A stretch of DNA of 64,000 nt. Source: Halorubrum cibi. Its GTDB lineage: Archaea; Halobacteriota; Halobacteria; Halobacteriales; Haloferacaceae. The number at the start of each line of letters is the position of its first letter. The stretch's first letter is position 1. A program made the position numbers and the translations under genes. Below are positions 50,158 through 58,832 of this stretch, piece after piece. Below the pieces are notes generated by a model, which was not told the origin of the DNA, ran no database searches, and was given only the letters and a program-made list of their open reading frames with translations. The DNA lies in the NCBI RefSeq assembly GCF_900182635.1, contig NZ_FXTD01000006.1, positions 1 to 64,000 on the forward strand. Reading direction: 5' to 3'.

Positions 50158-51042
50158 ATGTCCACACGAGAGATATTCGACGGACGGCTGGAGGCCGCCC
50201 TCCTGCTCGCACCGACGGCGATCGTCTCCCTCGTCTTCCTTTATTATCCGACCGCGCTCGCGTTCCGGACCAGCTTCTTCGACTCCGGCTTCGGCCGCGT
50301 GCCGGAGTTCGTCGGCCTCGAGAACTACGCTTCGCTGCTCGGAAACCCGGAGTACCACTCCAGCGTGCTGCTCTCCGTGATCTTCGCGGCGATCGTGGTC
50401 GTCGGGGTGATCTCCGTCTCGCTGTACCTCACGTTCCTCATCCACGAGGTCGACGCCGGACAGGGGTGGTACCTGATCTCCGTGATCTGGCCGTACGCGC
50501 TGCCTCCCGCCGTCGGCGCGTTAGTGTTCCTGTTCATCTTTCACCCGACGCTCGGCGTGCTCACGGGACCGATCGAGGCGCTCGGGATCGAACTCGACTG
50601 GTTCAACGACGGACCGCAGGCGTTCGTCGTGGTGGCGCTCGCGGCGATCTGGAAACAGATCGGCTACAACGTGATATTCATGATCGCGGCGATGAAGAAC
50701 ATCCCGGACGCGCTCACGGAGACCGCCGAACTCGACGGCGTCGGCCGGCTCCGCCGGCTCGTCTCGGTGTACGTCCCGATCATGACGCCGACGCTGTTCT
50801 TCCTCGTGATCATCGACACGATCTACGCGTTCTTCGGCACGTTCGCGTTCGTCGACCTGCTGACGAGCGGCGGTCCCTCCAACGCGACGAACGTCCTGAT
50901 ATTCGACCTCTATCGGGAGGCGTTCTCGTTTTTCAACTTCGGGACCGCCTCGGCGAAGTCGGTCGTACTGTTCCTCGTGGTGGCCGCCCTGATGGCCGTC
51001 CAGTTCAGACTGACCGAGGAGTACTCCTACTACGGTGCCTGA
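50158..51042 (+). CDS. ugpA: UgpA-like ABC permease
   Basis: A 294-residue MalF/UgpA-type permease with six transmembrane helices. The EAA loop contacting the ATPase reads ETAELDGVGRLRRLVSVYVP. It follows the binding protein by 18 bases and overlaps or abuts the second permease. Substrate specificity is inferred from ugpB and the GDPD. Confidence 0.9.
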   Translation: MSTREIFDGRLEAALLLAPTAIVSLVFLYYPTALAFRTSFFDSGFGRVPEFVGLENYASLLGNPEYHSSVLLSVIFAAIVVVGVISVSLYLTFLIHEVDAGQGWYLISVIWPYALPPAVGALVFLFIFHPTLGVLTGPIEALGIELDWFNDGPQAFVVVALAAIWKQIGYNVIFMIAAMKNIPDALTETAELDGVGRLRRLVSVYVPIMTPTLFFLVIIDTIYAFFGTFAFVDLLTSGGPSNATNVLIFDLYREAFSFFNFGTASAKSVVLFLVVAALMAVQFRLTEEYSYYGA

Positions 51043-51043
51043 G

Positions 51044-51952
51044 ATGACGGGAGCGATCCAGTACGCGAAACGGCGGTTCGAGTCGGCTCGTGCGGCGATC
51101 GGAGCCGAGACGGGTTCGGAAACGCCCGAATCGACGACGGATCTCGGAGCCGCCGGGATCCACTTCCAGCTCTGGCTGCTCGCGGGCCTCGTCCTCTTTC
51201 CGATCCTCGTCACGGTCGTCGTGAGCACGAAACAACAGGGGATCGTGACGAGCCTGCCCGACCTGCTTCCGGGGACGTACGCGGTCGAGAACTACCGTGA
51301 GGCGATCGTCGACTACGGCTTCGGCCGGTTCATGTGGAACTCGCTTCTCATGTCCGTCGTGATCGTCGTCGGGAAGCTCGTCGTCTCGGTACTCGCCGCG
51401 ATGGCGATCGTCTACTACCGGGTTCCGTACAAGGACCTCGTGTTCCTCTTCGTCCTGTTCACGCTGCTTTTGCCCGTTCCGGTCCGGTTCGTCCCGCTGT
51501 TCCAGCTGATGAACGACCTCGGCTGGAGCAACAGCCTGCTCGCGATCACGGTGCCGTACATCGCGAGCGCGACGACCGTCTTCATCCTGCGACAGCACTT
51601 CCTCTCGATCCCGACCTCGATCGTCGAGACCGCGAAGCTGGACGGCGTCGGCCCGGTGAAGTTCACCCTCCAGGTGCTCGTCCCGATGTCGCGGGGCGTC
51701 CTCGTCGGCGTCTCGATCATCATGTTCGTCTACGCGTGGAACCAGTACCTCTGGCCGCTGGTGATCATCGACTCGGAGGCGAACCAGGTCGCACAGGTCG
51801 GACTCCAGCTGCTCCAGGGCGACGTCCAGGGGGGCCAGCTCTCCTGGTCGCTCGTGATGGCCGGCTCGGTGTTGACGCTTCTGCCCCCGCTGGCGCTCAT
51901 GATCCTCTTCCGGAAACCGCTCTTAGAGACGTTCGCGATCCAACAGAAATGA
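51044..51952 (+). CDS. ugpE: UgpE-like ABC permease
   Basis: A 302-residue MalG/UgpE-type permease. After a 40-residue acidic/basic N-terminus, six hydrophobic helices follow. The EAA loop reads ETAKLDGVGPVKFTLQVLVP. The ATG at 51044 immediately follows the ugpA stop; an in-frame GTG at 51035 would overlap ugpA by eight bases and add three residues. The ATPase gene follows after one base. Confidence 0.9.
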   Translation: MTGAIQYAKRRFESARAAIGAETGSETPESTTDLGAAGIHFQLWLLAGLVLFPILVTVVVSTKQQGIVTSLPDLLPGTYAVENYREAIVDYGFGRFMWNSLLMSVVIVVGKLVVSVLAAMAIVYYRVPYKDLVFLFVLFTLLLPVPVRFVPLFQLMNDLGWSNSLLAITVPYIASATTVFILRQHFLSIPTSIVETAKLDGVGPVKFTLQVLVPMSRGVLVGVSIIMFVYAWNQYLWPLVIIDSEANQVAQVGLQLLQGDVQGGQLSWSLVMAGSVLTLLPPLALMILFRKPLLETFAIQQK

Positions 51953-51953
51953 C

Positions 51954-53135
51954 ATGACCACGATAACGCTACGAAACCTCCGCAAGGAGTTCGACGACGT
52001 CGTCGCAGTGAACGGGCTGGACCTGACGGTTCGGGACGGCGAGTTCCTCGTCGTCGTCGGCCCGAGCGGCTGCGGGAAGAGCACGACGCTTCGGCTGCTC
52101 GCCGGGCTCGAGACGGCGACCGACGGCGAGATCCGCATGGACGACCGCGACGTCACCGGCACGGAGCCGAAAGACCGGAACGTCGCGATGGTGTTTCAGA
52201 ACTACGCGCTGTACCCGCACATGACGGGTCGACGGAACGTCACGTTCGGCATGAACGCCGGCGGGTCGTTCACCGACGAGGAGATCAACCGGCGCGTCGC
52301 GGAGGCGGCCGAGACGCTCGATATCACCGATCTCCTGGATCGAAAACCGCAGGCCATGTCCGGCGGGGAGCGCCAGCGCGTCGCGCTCGGCAGGGCGATC
52401 GTCCGCGACCCGGACGCGTTCCTGATGGACGAGCCGCTCTCGAACCTGGACGCGAAGCTGCGGATCCAGATGCGCGCGGAACTCACGCAGCTCCACGCCG
52501 AACTGGGCACGACGACCGTCTACGTCACGCACGACCAGACCGAGGCGATGACGCTCGGCGAACGGGTCGTCGTGATGGACGACGGACGGATCCAGCAGGT
52601 CGACCCGCCCCAGTCGCTGTACGACTTCCCGGCGAACCGGTTCGTCGCGGAGTTCATCGGCGACCCGGCAATGAACATGATCGACGTGGCGGTCGAGGAG
52701 GGGGTCGCGGTCCACGACGCGTTCCGGATACCGCTTCCGGCGGGGAACGCGGCGGACGAGACCGGGAGCGGGAGCGAGACCGAGTCGCTCGCCGATCCCG
52801 ATGCGGGCGATCGCTCCCACGCGGTCCTCGGAGTTCGACCCGAAGATCTCCATCTTGCCCGCGAGCGGCCCGATCTCGGCGAGACCGAGTTCGACGCGAC
52901 GGTCGACGTCACGGAGCCGCTCGGTGACAGCCTCCTGGTTCACTGTTCGGTCGGGGACGCGACCTTCAAGATGAGCGCCGAACCGCGGTCGTCGCTCGAT
53001 CCCGGCGGGACCGTCTCCGTGACCTACGACTCGGAGCGACTCCACCTCTTCGAGCCGGAGACCGGCGAGGCGTTCTACCACTCGGCGACCGCGCCCGCCC
53101 CGTCCGACCGGATCGAACGGGTCGTGACCGACTGA
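51954..53135 (+). CDS. ugpC: UgpC/MsmK-like ABC ATPase
   Basis: A 393-residue ATPase. Walker A is GPSGCGKSTTLRLL, Q-loop VFQNYALYP, signature MSGGERQRVALGRA, Walker B FLMDEPLSNLD, and switch His VTHDQTEA. A C-terminal OB/TOBE regulatory region (about 240-380) contains a Gly/Ser/Glu insert. It energises the two permeases upstream. Operon end; the CobW gene converges with a two-base gap. Confidence 0.92.
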   Translation: MTTITLRNLRKEFDDVVAVNGLDLTVRDGEFLVVVGPSGCGKSTTLRLLAGLETATDGEIRMDDRDVTGTEPKDRNVAMVFQNYALYPHMTGRRNVTFGMNAGGSFTDEEINRRVAEAAETLDITDLLDRKPQAMSGGERQRVALGRAIVRDPDAFLMDEPLSNLDAKLRIQMRAELTQLHAELGTTTVYVTHDQTEAMTLGERVVVMDDGRIQQVDPPQSLYDFPANRFVAEFIGDPAMNMIDVAVEEGVAVHDAFRIPLPAGNAADETGSGSETESLADPDAGDRSHAVLGVRPEDLHLARERPDLGETEFDATVDVTEPLGDSLLVHCSVGDATFKMSAEPRSSLDPGGTVSVTYDSERLHLFEPETGEAFYHSATAPAPSDRIERVVTD

Positions 53136-53137
53136 GA

Positions 53138-54322
53138 TCAGATCGGGAAGACGTCCTCGGCGGTCCGGTCGTCGCCGTCGCCGTCACCCTCGCTCGCCTC
53201 GCTCGCGACCGTCAGATCGTCGAGTTCCGCCCGCAGCCGACCCTCGTCCATGTCCTCGCCGATGAGGACGAGCCGCGTTCGTCTGTCGTCTTCGGGGTCC
53301 CACTCGCCGATCGGACCGGCCTGTACCGACGGGCCGGCCTGACTCACGCCGATCACCTCCTCGGAGCCCGCGACGGCGACGAACCCCTTCGCACGGATCA
53401 CGGAGCCGTCCCAGTCGCCGAGCCAGTCCGCGAACGCTCCCGGCGCGAACGGGTCGCCGTTGCGGTAGACGAACGAGTCGACGCCGTGGGCGGCCGCCGC
53501 GCCCTCGGCGTGATCGTGTGCGTGACCGCCGTGTGCGTGCTCGTGGTCGGCGTGGTCGTCGCCCTCTCCGCCGTCGCCCGTTTCCGCCTCGCTCTCGGCG
53601 ATGGCGCGCTTCCAGCCCGCCGAGCGCTTCGCCTCCTCGAAGTCGAACCGCCCCGTGTCGAGCACGCGCTCGGGGTCGACCTCGGAGTAGGTCGTCCGGA
53701 TCCGCTCGGCGCGGGGGCCGAGCCTGTCGGCCACCGACTCGATCCGGTCCATCACGTCGTCGGGGACCATGTCGGTCTTGTTCAAGAGCAGGACGTCACA
53801 GAACTCGATCCCCTCGACGAGCACGTCGGCGAGCGGGCGGTCCGCGCCCGCCCCGGCGTTCGCACCGCCCGGCAGGTCCGCGCCCGCGTCGAACTCCTTC
53901 CAGAACCCGTAGCTGTCGAGGACGGTCACCATCGTGTCCAGCCGGAACCGCTCCGTCGGATCGATCTCCGAACCCTCCGTCCCGTCGAGGAAGGCCCGCG
54001 CGACCGGGACCGGCTCGGAGATCCCCGAGGACTCGACGAGGAGGTAGTCGAACTCGCGGGAGTCCGCGAGCGCGTCCGCCTCCGTCAGCAGGTCGTCTTG
54101 GAGCCGACAGCAGATACAGCCGTTCGAGAGGTCGATCACGCCCTCCTCGTCGTTCTCGCGCGCGATCAGTTCCGCGTCCACGTTCACCTCGCCCATGTCG
54201 TTCAGGATCACGGCGATCCGTCGGTCGCCCGGGTCCTCCAACAGGTGGTTCACGAGCGTCGTCTTCCCGGCGCCGAGGTATCCGCTGAGGACGGTGACGG
54301 GGATCCGATCGTCGCGTGTCAT
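53138..54322 (-). CDS. CobW/COG0523 metallochaperone GTPase
   Basis: A 394-residue G3E GTPase. P-loop SGYLGAGKTTLVNHL (about 13-27), metal-binding NGCICCRL (CxCC) near residue 68, LVESSGISEP, and base-specificity LLLNKTDM. A His-rich stretch (HADHEHAHGGHAHDHAEG, about 250-268) sits between GTPase and C-terminal domains and probably binds zinc or nickel. The C-terminal CobW_C domain is complete. Zinc or cobalt delivery is the known role of the family. A TATA-like catact lies about 27 bases upstream. Confidence 0.9.
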   Translation of the reverse strand: MTRDDRIPVTVLSGYLGAGKTTLVNHLLEDPGDRRIAVILNDMGEVNVDAELIARENDEEGVIDLSNGCICCRLQDDLLTEADALADSREFDYLLVESSGISEPVPVARAFLDGTEGSEIDPTERFRLDTMVTVLDSYGFWKEFDAGADLPGGANAGAGADRPLADVLVEGIEFCDVLLLNKTDMVPDDVMDRIESVADRLGPRAERIRTTYSEVDPERVLDTGRFDFEEAKRSAGWKRAIAESEAETGDGGEGDDHADHEHAHGGHAHDHAEGAAAAHGVDSFVYRNGDPFAPGAFADWLGDWDGSVIRAKGFVAVAGSEEVIGVSQAGPSVQAGPIGEWDPEDDRRTRLVLIGEDMDEGRLRAELDDLTVASEASEGDGDGDDRTAEDVFPI

Positions 54323-54491
54323 GCGTACTCGTACCCAATCGTGCCGGCAGTATGAAACGATCGATCGACGGGATCCCCGGACGTCTTCACGGCTCGGGCG
54401 CGACGCTCGCGAGCCATATCGCTCCGGATACCGGCGGCGAGCGGCGGTTGTGAGACGTTTATGTGTCTCGATCGGTTAGGGATGACACCGA

Positions 54492-55157
54492 ATGGTCTCC
54501 CCGTTCGACGTCTTGGACCTCGAGGAGGACGCCGAGGACGACGACGTCGAACGGGCCTACCGCGAGCGGGTGAAGGAGGCGCACCCGGACACGGGCGGGT
54601 CGGTCGAGGAGTTCCAACTCGTCAGGCGGGCCTACCGGGAGCTGTCCGAGCGCGACCTGAACAGAGGGGGGAAGAACGGAGTCGAGGGGGACGATCCCGC
54701 CGACATCGACCTCACGGAGGAGGAGGAGGGACGGGGATCGATCCGCGTTGAGTTCCTCGATTACGAGGCGGTCGCCGACCGCGGGTGGGGTCTCGAGGAC
54801 GACGACCTCTTCGCGAAGGCCGCCGACGCCGACCTCGCCCCGGCCGACCACGGTCGCCTGCTCGTCGAACCCGACGAGAGCCTGCTCGAGGCCGCCGAGA
54901 ACCGCGGGTTCTCCTGGCCCTTCTCGTGTCGCGGCGGCGCGTGCGCGAACTGCGCGGTCTACCTCGTCGAGGGCGAACTCTCCCAGCCCGCGAACCACAT
55001 CCTCTCGGAGGAGCACGCGGAGCGCGGCTTCCGGCTCTCGTGTAACGGCTACCCGCTCTCCGACGACCTGAAGGTCGTCTTCAACGTCAAACACCTCCCG
55101 GAGCTCGACGAGCTCCGGCTGCCGCCCGGTCCGTTCCGGCGGGCGACCTCGGAGTGA
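54492..55157 (+). CDS. J-domain/2Fe-2S ferredoxin fusion
   Basis: A 221-residue fusion. Residues 1-60 are a J domain with intact HPD (31-33), the motif that stimulates Hsp70. An acidic linker follows (62-85). Residues 85-221 are a plant-type 2Fe-2S ferredoxin with cluster ligands C146, C151, C154 and C184 (SCRGGACANC, RLSCNGYP). Haloarchaea are known to have such proteins; the reason for joining a co-chaperone domain to an electron carrier is unclear. TATA-like gtttatgtg at about 54457-54465. Convergent with the DHH gene. Confidence 0.9.
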   Translation: MVSPFDVLDLEEDAEDDDVERAYRERVKEAHPDTGGSVEEFQLVRRAYRELSERDLNRGGKNGVEGDDPADIDLTEEEEGRGSIRVEFLDYEAVADRGWGLEDDDLFAKAADADLAPADHGRLLVEPDESLLEAAENRGFSWPFSCRGGACANCAVYLVEGELSQPANHILSEEHAERGFRLSCNGYPLSDDLKVVFNVKHLPELDELRLPPGPFRRATSE

Positions 55158-55195
55158 GAAGGGAGTCGACGGCGGGCGACGAGCGGCGAGCGACC

Positions 55196-57346
55196 CTAGA
55201 ACTGCTCGGCGATGGCGGCGACGACGGCGTCCTCCACGGCGTCGCGCTCGCCGGAGAGGAAGCCGATCTTGCCCTCGCGGAGCCCGGCGGTCGAGACGTC
55301 CGCGGCGGGGGCGATCTCGTCCGCGCGAGCCGCGACCTCCCGCACCGACAGGTCCGCGGTCGACCGGACGTACAGCTCGTCGGTGCCGATGCCGACCGTG
55401 GCGAACGGGTCGCCGTTCGCGTTCCGCCGATGGAGGTCGTCCAACAGCAGCGGCGTCGGCGGGAAGTCGAACCGGTGGGTGTACTCGTCGGTGTCGAGCA
55501 GCGCGAACTCGACGCCGTCGACGGACTCGGTGACGACGTTGGCGCTCGCGGTCTCGATCTCGGTCTCGAGCTTCTCGCGGAATTGCTCGGAGACGTGCGC
55601 GGCGAGGTCGCCGCCGTCCTCGAACAGCAGGTCGGTGATGAGTTCGCGTTTGTCCTGGTACGACTGGTAGTACGCCTCGAGCGCGACCGCCTCGCGGAGC
55701 TCCGCGATACGCTCGCGGTCGTAGCCGGCGTCTCGCGCGAGGTCGACGTAGCGGTCGGGGGCGTCCGCCCAGTAGCTCACGGCGGGCAGGTGGACGAGAT
55801 CCGAGCGGACCTCGTCGTTGACCGCGGACGCGAGCGACGCGACGAGCGCGCCCGTCGAGAGGTCGTCGTCGACCTCGGCGAGCTCGGGCGAGACGAGCGT
55901 GTCGACCTGCTCGCGCGTCTCGGGGTCCGCGACCGCGGCGTCGACGACGACGGCCTCCACGTCGTAGACGGAGAGCAGGTCGAGCCCGTCGGCGGACTCG
56001 ACGGTCGAGCCGGTGCCGACGAGTAAGAAGAGCGGGAGCTTCTCGTCGTGGCGGTCGCGGTCCTGGAGCATTCGCGTGACGTCGTTCGTCGCCGCGTCCA
56101 TGTCGTACACCGGCTCCTCCGTCGGCCGGCGGGTGAAGTAGTGGTACTCCGCGTCGCTCTTAGCGTGCTCGTCGCGGATCAGCGGGAGCACGGCGCGCTC
56201 GACCGCCGCGCCGGCGACGTAGCCGTCCGCGGTGGCCGGGTGACGAACCACGATGGGGCGCGACTCGAGAACCGCGCGCCGGACGGCCTCGGCGGCGTCG
56301 AGCAGGCCCTCGCCGAGCCCGGCGACCGCCTCGTCGCCCGCGAGCGGCTGGAGCCCCTCGGGGCGGGCCTTCGCGGTGAGCGCCTCGGCGAGTCGGCGGC
56401 GGACCGCCTCGGCGTCCTCGCCCTCGAGCACCGCGAGCGCCTCCGTCTCGACCTGGATGTCGCCGCGACGGCGTTCGACTTCCCCGTCGATCCGGATCGC
56501 GTCGCCGACCTCGACCTCGGGGTACGCTCGGACGCCGGGCTCGACGAACGCGGCCGCGTCGACGACGCCGGTCGCGTCACGGAGCTCGAAGATCGTCGGT
56601 CCGCCCGTCTGGTGCGTGCTCACGACCTCGCCCTCCAGTCGGACCGTCTCGCCGACGGCGTCGGCGAGCGTTTCGACGTCGACGCGGTCGTACTCCGCGT
56701 CCGCCGTCGACACCGCCTCGGTCTCCGCCTCCTCGTTCTCGTTGCTCTCGTCGCTCCCGTCGCTGGCGTTCTCATCGCTCTCGTCGCTGGCGGTCTCGTC
56801 CGCGGCCGTTCCGGTCTCGGCGTTCGCGTCGTCGCTCGCGTCCGACGCGCCGGATGGCCCGTCTCCCGCGGTCTCCTCGGTCGCCTTAGACGTCTGCGCT
56901 GCGTCCTCGTCTTCCGAATCCACGTCCTCCGAATCCGTGGCATCCGCGTCCTCAGCGCCCTCGTCCTCATCGGGCACGTACTCGGTGTCGCCGTCCTGAA
57001 CGAGCACCCCGCGGAACTCGCGATCGGTCTGGCGGATCGACCACGAGAGGTCGATGTTCCCGTTGTCCCGGACGCCTTTCACCTGGACGAACACGTCGTC
57101 GCCCGGCTCCCACTCGAGGCTGTCGAGCCGCCTGTCCAGCTCCGAGCGGTGGAGCAGTCCCGTGACGCCGGGCGCGAGGTCGATGAACACGCCGAACTCG
57201 GCGTAGCCGTCGACGACGCCGCGGTAGAATCGGTTCGCGACGAGCTGGTCCGGGCTGTCGCCGCGGAAGTCGAAGACCACGTCCTCCTGGTGTGAGCGGC
57301 AGATGCGGCCGTCGACGTCGACGCCACAGATGATACAGGATCCCAT
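55196..57346 (-). CDS. RecJ/DHH-like protein with Zn finger, S1 and OB domains, motifs degenerate
   Basis: A 716-residue protein. Order: zinc finger C4-x2-C7-x8-C16-x2-H19; S1 domain (about 33-105, YRGVVDGYAEFGVFIDLAPG); acidic Ser/Thr/Asp linker (about 115-215); OB fold (about 225-315, VRLEGEVVSTHQTGGPTIFEL); RecJ-like DHH/DHHA1 region (about 355-716). In the last region, motif I reads VRHPATADGYVAGAA. No DHH triplet is present where it is expected (VVVDAAVADPET), and the GGGH motif near the end is LREGKIGF. It is likely a non-catalytic, nucleic-acid-binding RecJ paralogue. Confidence 0.85.
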   Translation of the reverse strand: MGSCIICGVDVDGRICRSHQEDVVFDFRGDSPDQLVANRFYRGVVDGYAEFGVFIDLAPGVTGLLHRSELDRRLDSLEWEPGDDVFVQVKGVRDNGNIDLSWSIRQTDREFRGVLVQDGDTEYVPDEDEGAEDADATDSEDVDSEDEDAAQTSKATEETAGDGPSGASDASDDANAETGTAADETASDESDENASDGSDESNENEEAETEAVSTADAEYDRVDVETLADAVGETVRLEGEVVSTHQTGGPTIFELRDATGVVDAAAFVEPGVRAYPEVEVGDAIRIDGEVERRRGDIQVETEALAVLEGEDAEAVRRRLAEALTAKARPEGLQPLAGDEAVAGLGEGLLDAAEAVRRAVLESRPIVVRHPATADGYVAGAAVERAVLPLIRDEHAKSDAEYHYFTRRPTEEPVYDMDAATNDVTRMLQDRDRHDEKLPLFLLVGTGSTVESADGLDLLSVYDVEAVVVDAAVADPETREQVDTLVSPELAEVDDDLSTGALVASLASAVNDEVRSDLVHLPAVSYWADAPDRYVDLARDAGYDRERIAELREAVALEAYYQSYQDKRELITDLLFEDGGDLAAHVSEQFREKLETEIETASANVVTESVDGVEFALLDTDEYTHRFDFPPTPLLLDDLHRRNANGDPFATVGIGTDELYVRSTADLSVREVAARADEIAPAADVSTAGLREGKIGFLSGERDAVEDAVVAAIAEQF

Positions 57347-57453
57347 TTGCGTGTCTCGAGTGTCTCACGCCTAAAACGGTTGTCGAAAGCCGTCCGGACG
57401 GGGGCCGTTGGCACCCGTCACACCGGCGAGTCGGCCGGGAAGTGCTCGAAGAG

Positions 57454-58083
57454 TCAGCCGACGGGTGCGGCGTCGAGGAGCGACCGCACCGCGGACACGA
57501 CCCGATACCCGACACCGTATCCGAAGGCCGCCGCCGGAAGCCCCGCCAGGAGCGTCCGGGCCGGCGTCGTTTCGTGGACGACGCGGAACCCCCACAACAG
57601 CAGAAGCGTCGCGTATCCGCCGCAAGCGACCCTGAGGACCGGAATGGGCGGCCCGGCGAGCGCCATGGGTGCGCTCGCGTACGCGACCACCTGTACGGTC
57701 TCGCTCACGCCGCCGCGCTCGCGAAACGAGATCCCGCCGTCGAACTCCAAGCTGGCGACCACGAGCGACACCGTCGCGACCGCGGCGGTCAAGTGGAGCC
57801 CCACGGGGGCCGCGAGCGCAGTGACGACCAACACGACGACGGCCGCCGAGAGCGCGGGGCTCCCGGCGATCCCCGGCACCGCGGTCGGGTCGGTTGCGAC
57901 CCAGCCAAGCGTGAAGGCGGCGGCGACGGCCGCAGCGAACGTCAGTCCCGGCGCCTGGTCCCCGGGAGCGATGCCGTTCGCGAAGAAGCGTCCCGGTCTG
58001 ACCAGCACCTCGACCCACGCGCGCGCCAGCCCCCGAAGGCCACGATCTCGCCCGCCCTCCGGGTTCTCGATCCACGAGTTCAC
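57454..58083 (-). CDS. Yip1-family membrane protein
   Basis: A 209-residue membrane protein with about five hydrophobic helices after an N-terminal segment (WVEVLVRPGRFFANGIAPGD) typical of archaeal Yip1-domain proteins. Later segments include LTAAVATVSLVVASLEFDGG and VVAYASAPMALAGPPIPVL. Function unknown; membrane trafficking homology applies to eukaryotic members only. Confidence 0.78.
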   Translation of the reverse strand: MNSWIENPEGGRDRGLRGLARAWVEVLVRPGRFFANGIAPGDQAPGLTFAAAVAAAFTLGWVATDPTAVPGIAGSPALSAAVVVLVVTALAAPVGLHLTAAVATVSLVVASLEFDGGISFRERGGVSETVQVVAYASAPMALAGPPIPVLRVACGGYATLLLLWGFRVVHETTPARTLLAGLPAAAFGYGVGYRVVSAVRSLLDAAPVG

Positions 58084-58204
58084 GCGCGGTGGTACGGGGT
58101 CCCCGAATAACCGGGTTCCGGTTCGATCGCTCCCGACCCGTCGTTATCCGGACTGATAGCCGGCGGGTAAACGCTTATACCGTCCCCGGCGGAGCGGGAG
58201 ACGA

Positions 58205-58669
58205 ATGAGGGGGTATCGGGACGACGAGCGAGGGTTCGCACCGATGGCGGGGACCGGCGTGCTCGTCGGCATCGTGGTGTTGGTGCTGGCGGTCGTCGGT
58301 GCCGCGGTTTTCGGGCTCATCGACGGGGTCGCCCCGCCGGACGCCGAGTTCGAGGTCGAACGAGAGAACGGAAGCCTCGTCGTCACCGCGGTCGGCCCCG
58401 AGCCGATCCCGGCCGAGGAACTGTACGTCCGCGGCGAGGACCCCGACGACTCGGTGACGTTCGGAAACTGGCCCGGGGAGGGAGTCGTCCGTCCCAACGA
58501 TCGAGTGTCGGTTCCCAATGCCACCGGCGACGAGTCCGTCGAAGTCGTCTGGGAGCCGGTGGCGTTCGACCGGAGCGAGACGCTCGGCAGCTACGAGCCC
58601 GAGGAGGACTCCGAGATCGACGAGTGGGCGGAGGAGAACGGCCCGTCGGCCGCTCCGGTCGCGGCGTGA
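58205..58669 (+). CDS. type IV pilin-like protein
   Basis: A 154-residue protein with a class III-like prepilin N-terminus: DDERGFAPMAG then a hydrophobic helix (VLVGIVVLVLAVVGAAVFG). The RGF-P arrangement resembles the haloarchaeal pilin processing site. The rest is a beta-rich extracellular domain (FEVERENGSLVVTAVGPEP) and an acidic tail. TATA gcttatacc at about 58173-58181. It may be a minor pilin or a DUF1628-type protein; no assembly genes are nearby. Confidence 0.75.
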   Translation: MRGYRDDERGFAPMAGTGVLVGIVVLVLAVVGAAVFGLIDGVAPPDAEFEVERENGSLVVTAVGPEPIPAEELYVRGEDPDDSVTFGNWPGEGVVRPNDRVSVPNATGDESVEVVWEPVAFDRSETLGSYEPEEDSEIDEWAEENGPSAAPVAA

Positions 58670-58699
58670 CGGACCGGCTCGTCGGATCGGGTCGGGGCG

Positions 58700-58832
58700 G
58701 TGTCACCTTCGGTTCAAGGCGGAGGCCCCTTCCTCAAGGAACGAGCGAAGCGAGTGAGTAGGGAGGGGAGGAGCCGACACATCCCAATCCAATCACACAT
58801 CTTATAAATGTTACTTCGTATGTGAAGTTGTA
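58700..58832 (+). mobile_element. left end of TnpB element with hairpin
   Basis: A 43-nt imperfect hairpin at 58726-58768 pairs CCCCTTCCT with AGGGAGGGG around gagcgaagcgag. The right-end hairpin at 60061-60102 has the same plan and nearly the same loop. The tnpB promoter follows: TATA cttataaatg (58801-58810) and a small inverted repeat ACTTC/GAAGT at 58813-58828. The exact left boundary is not fixed; ggttcaag at 58711-58718 is a candidate. Confidence 0.65.
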
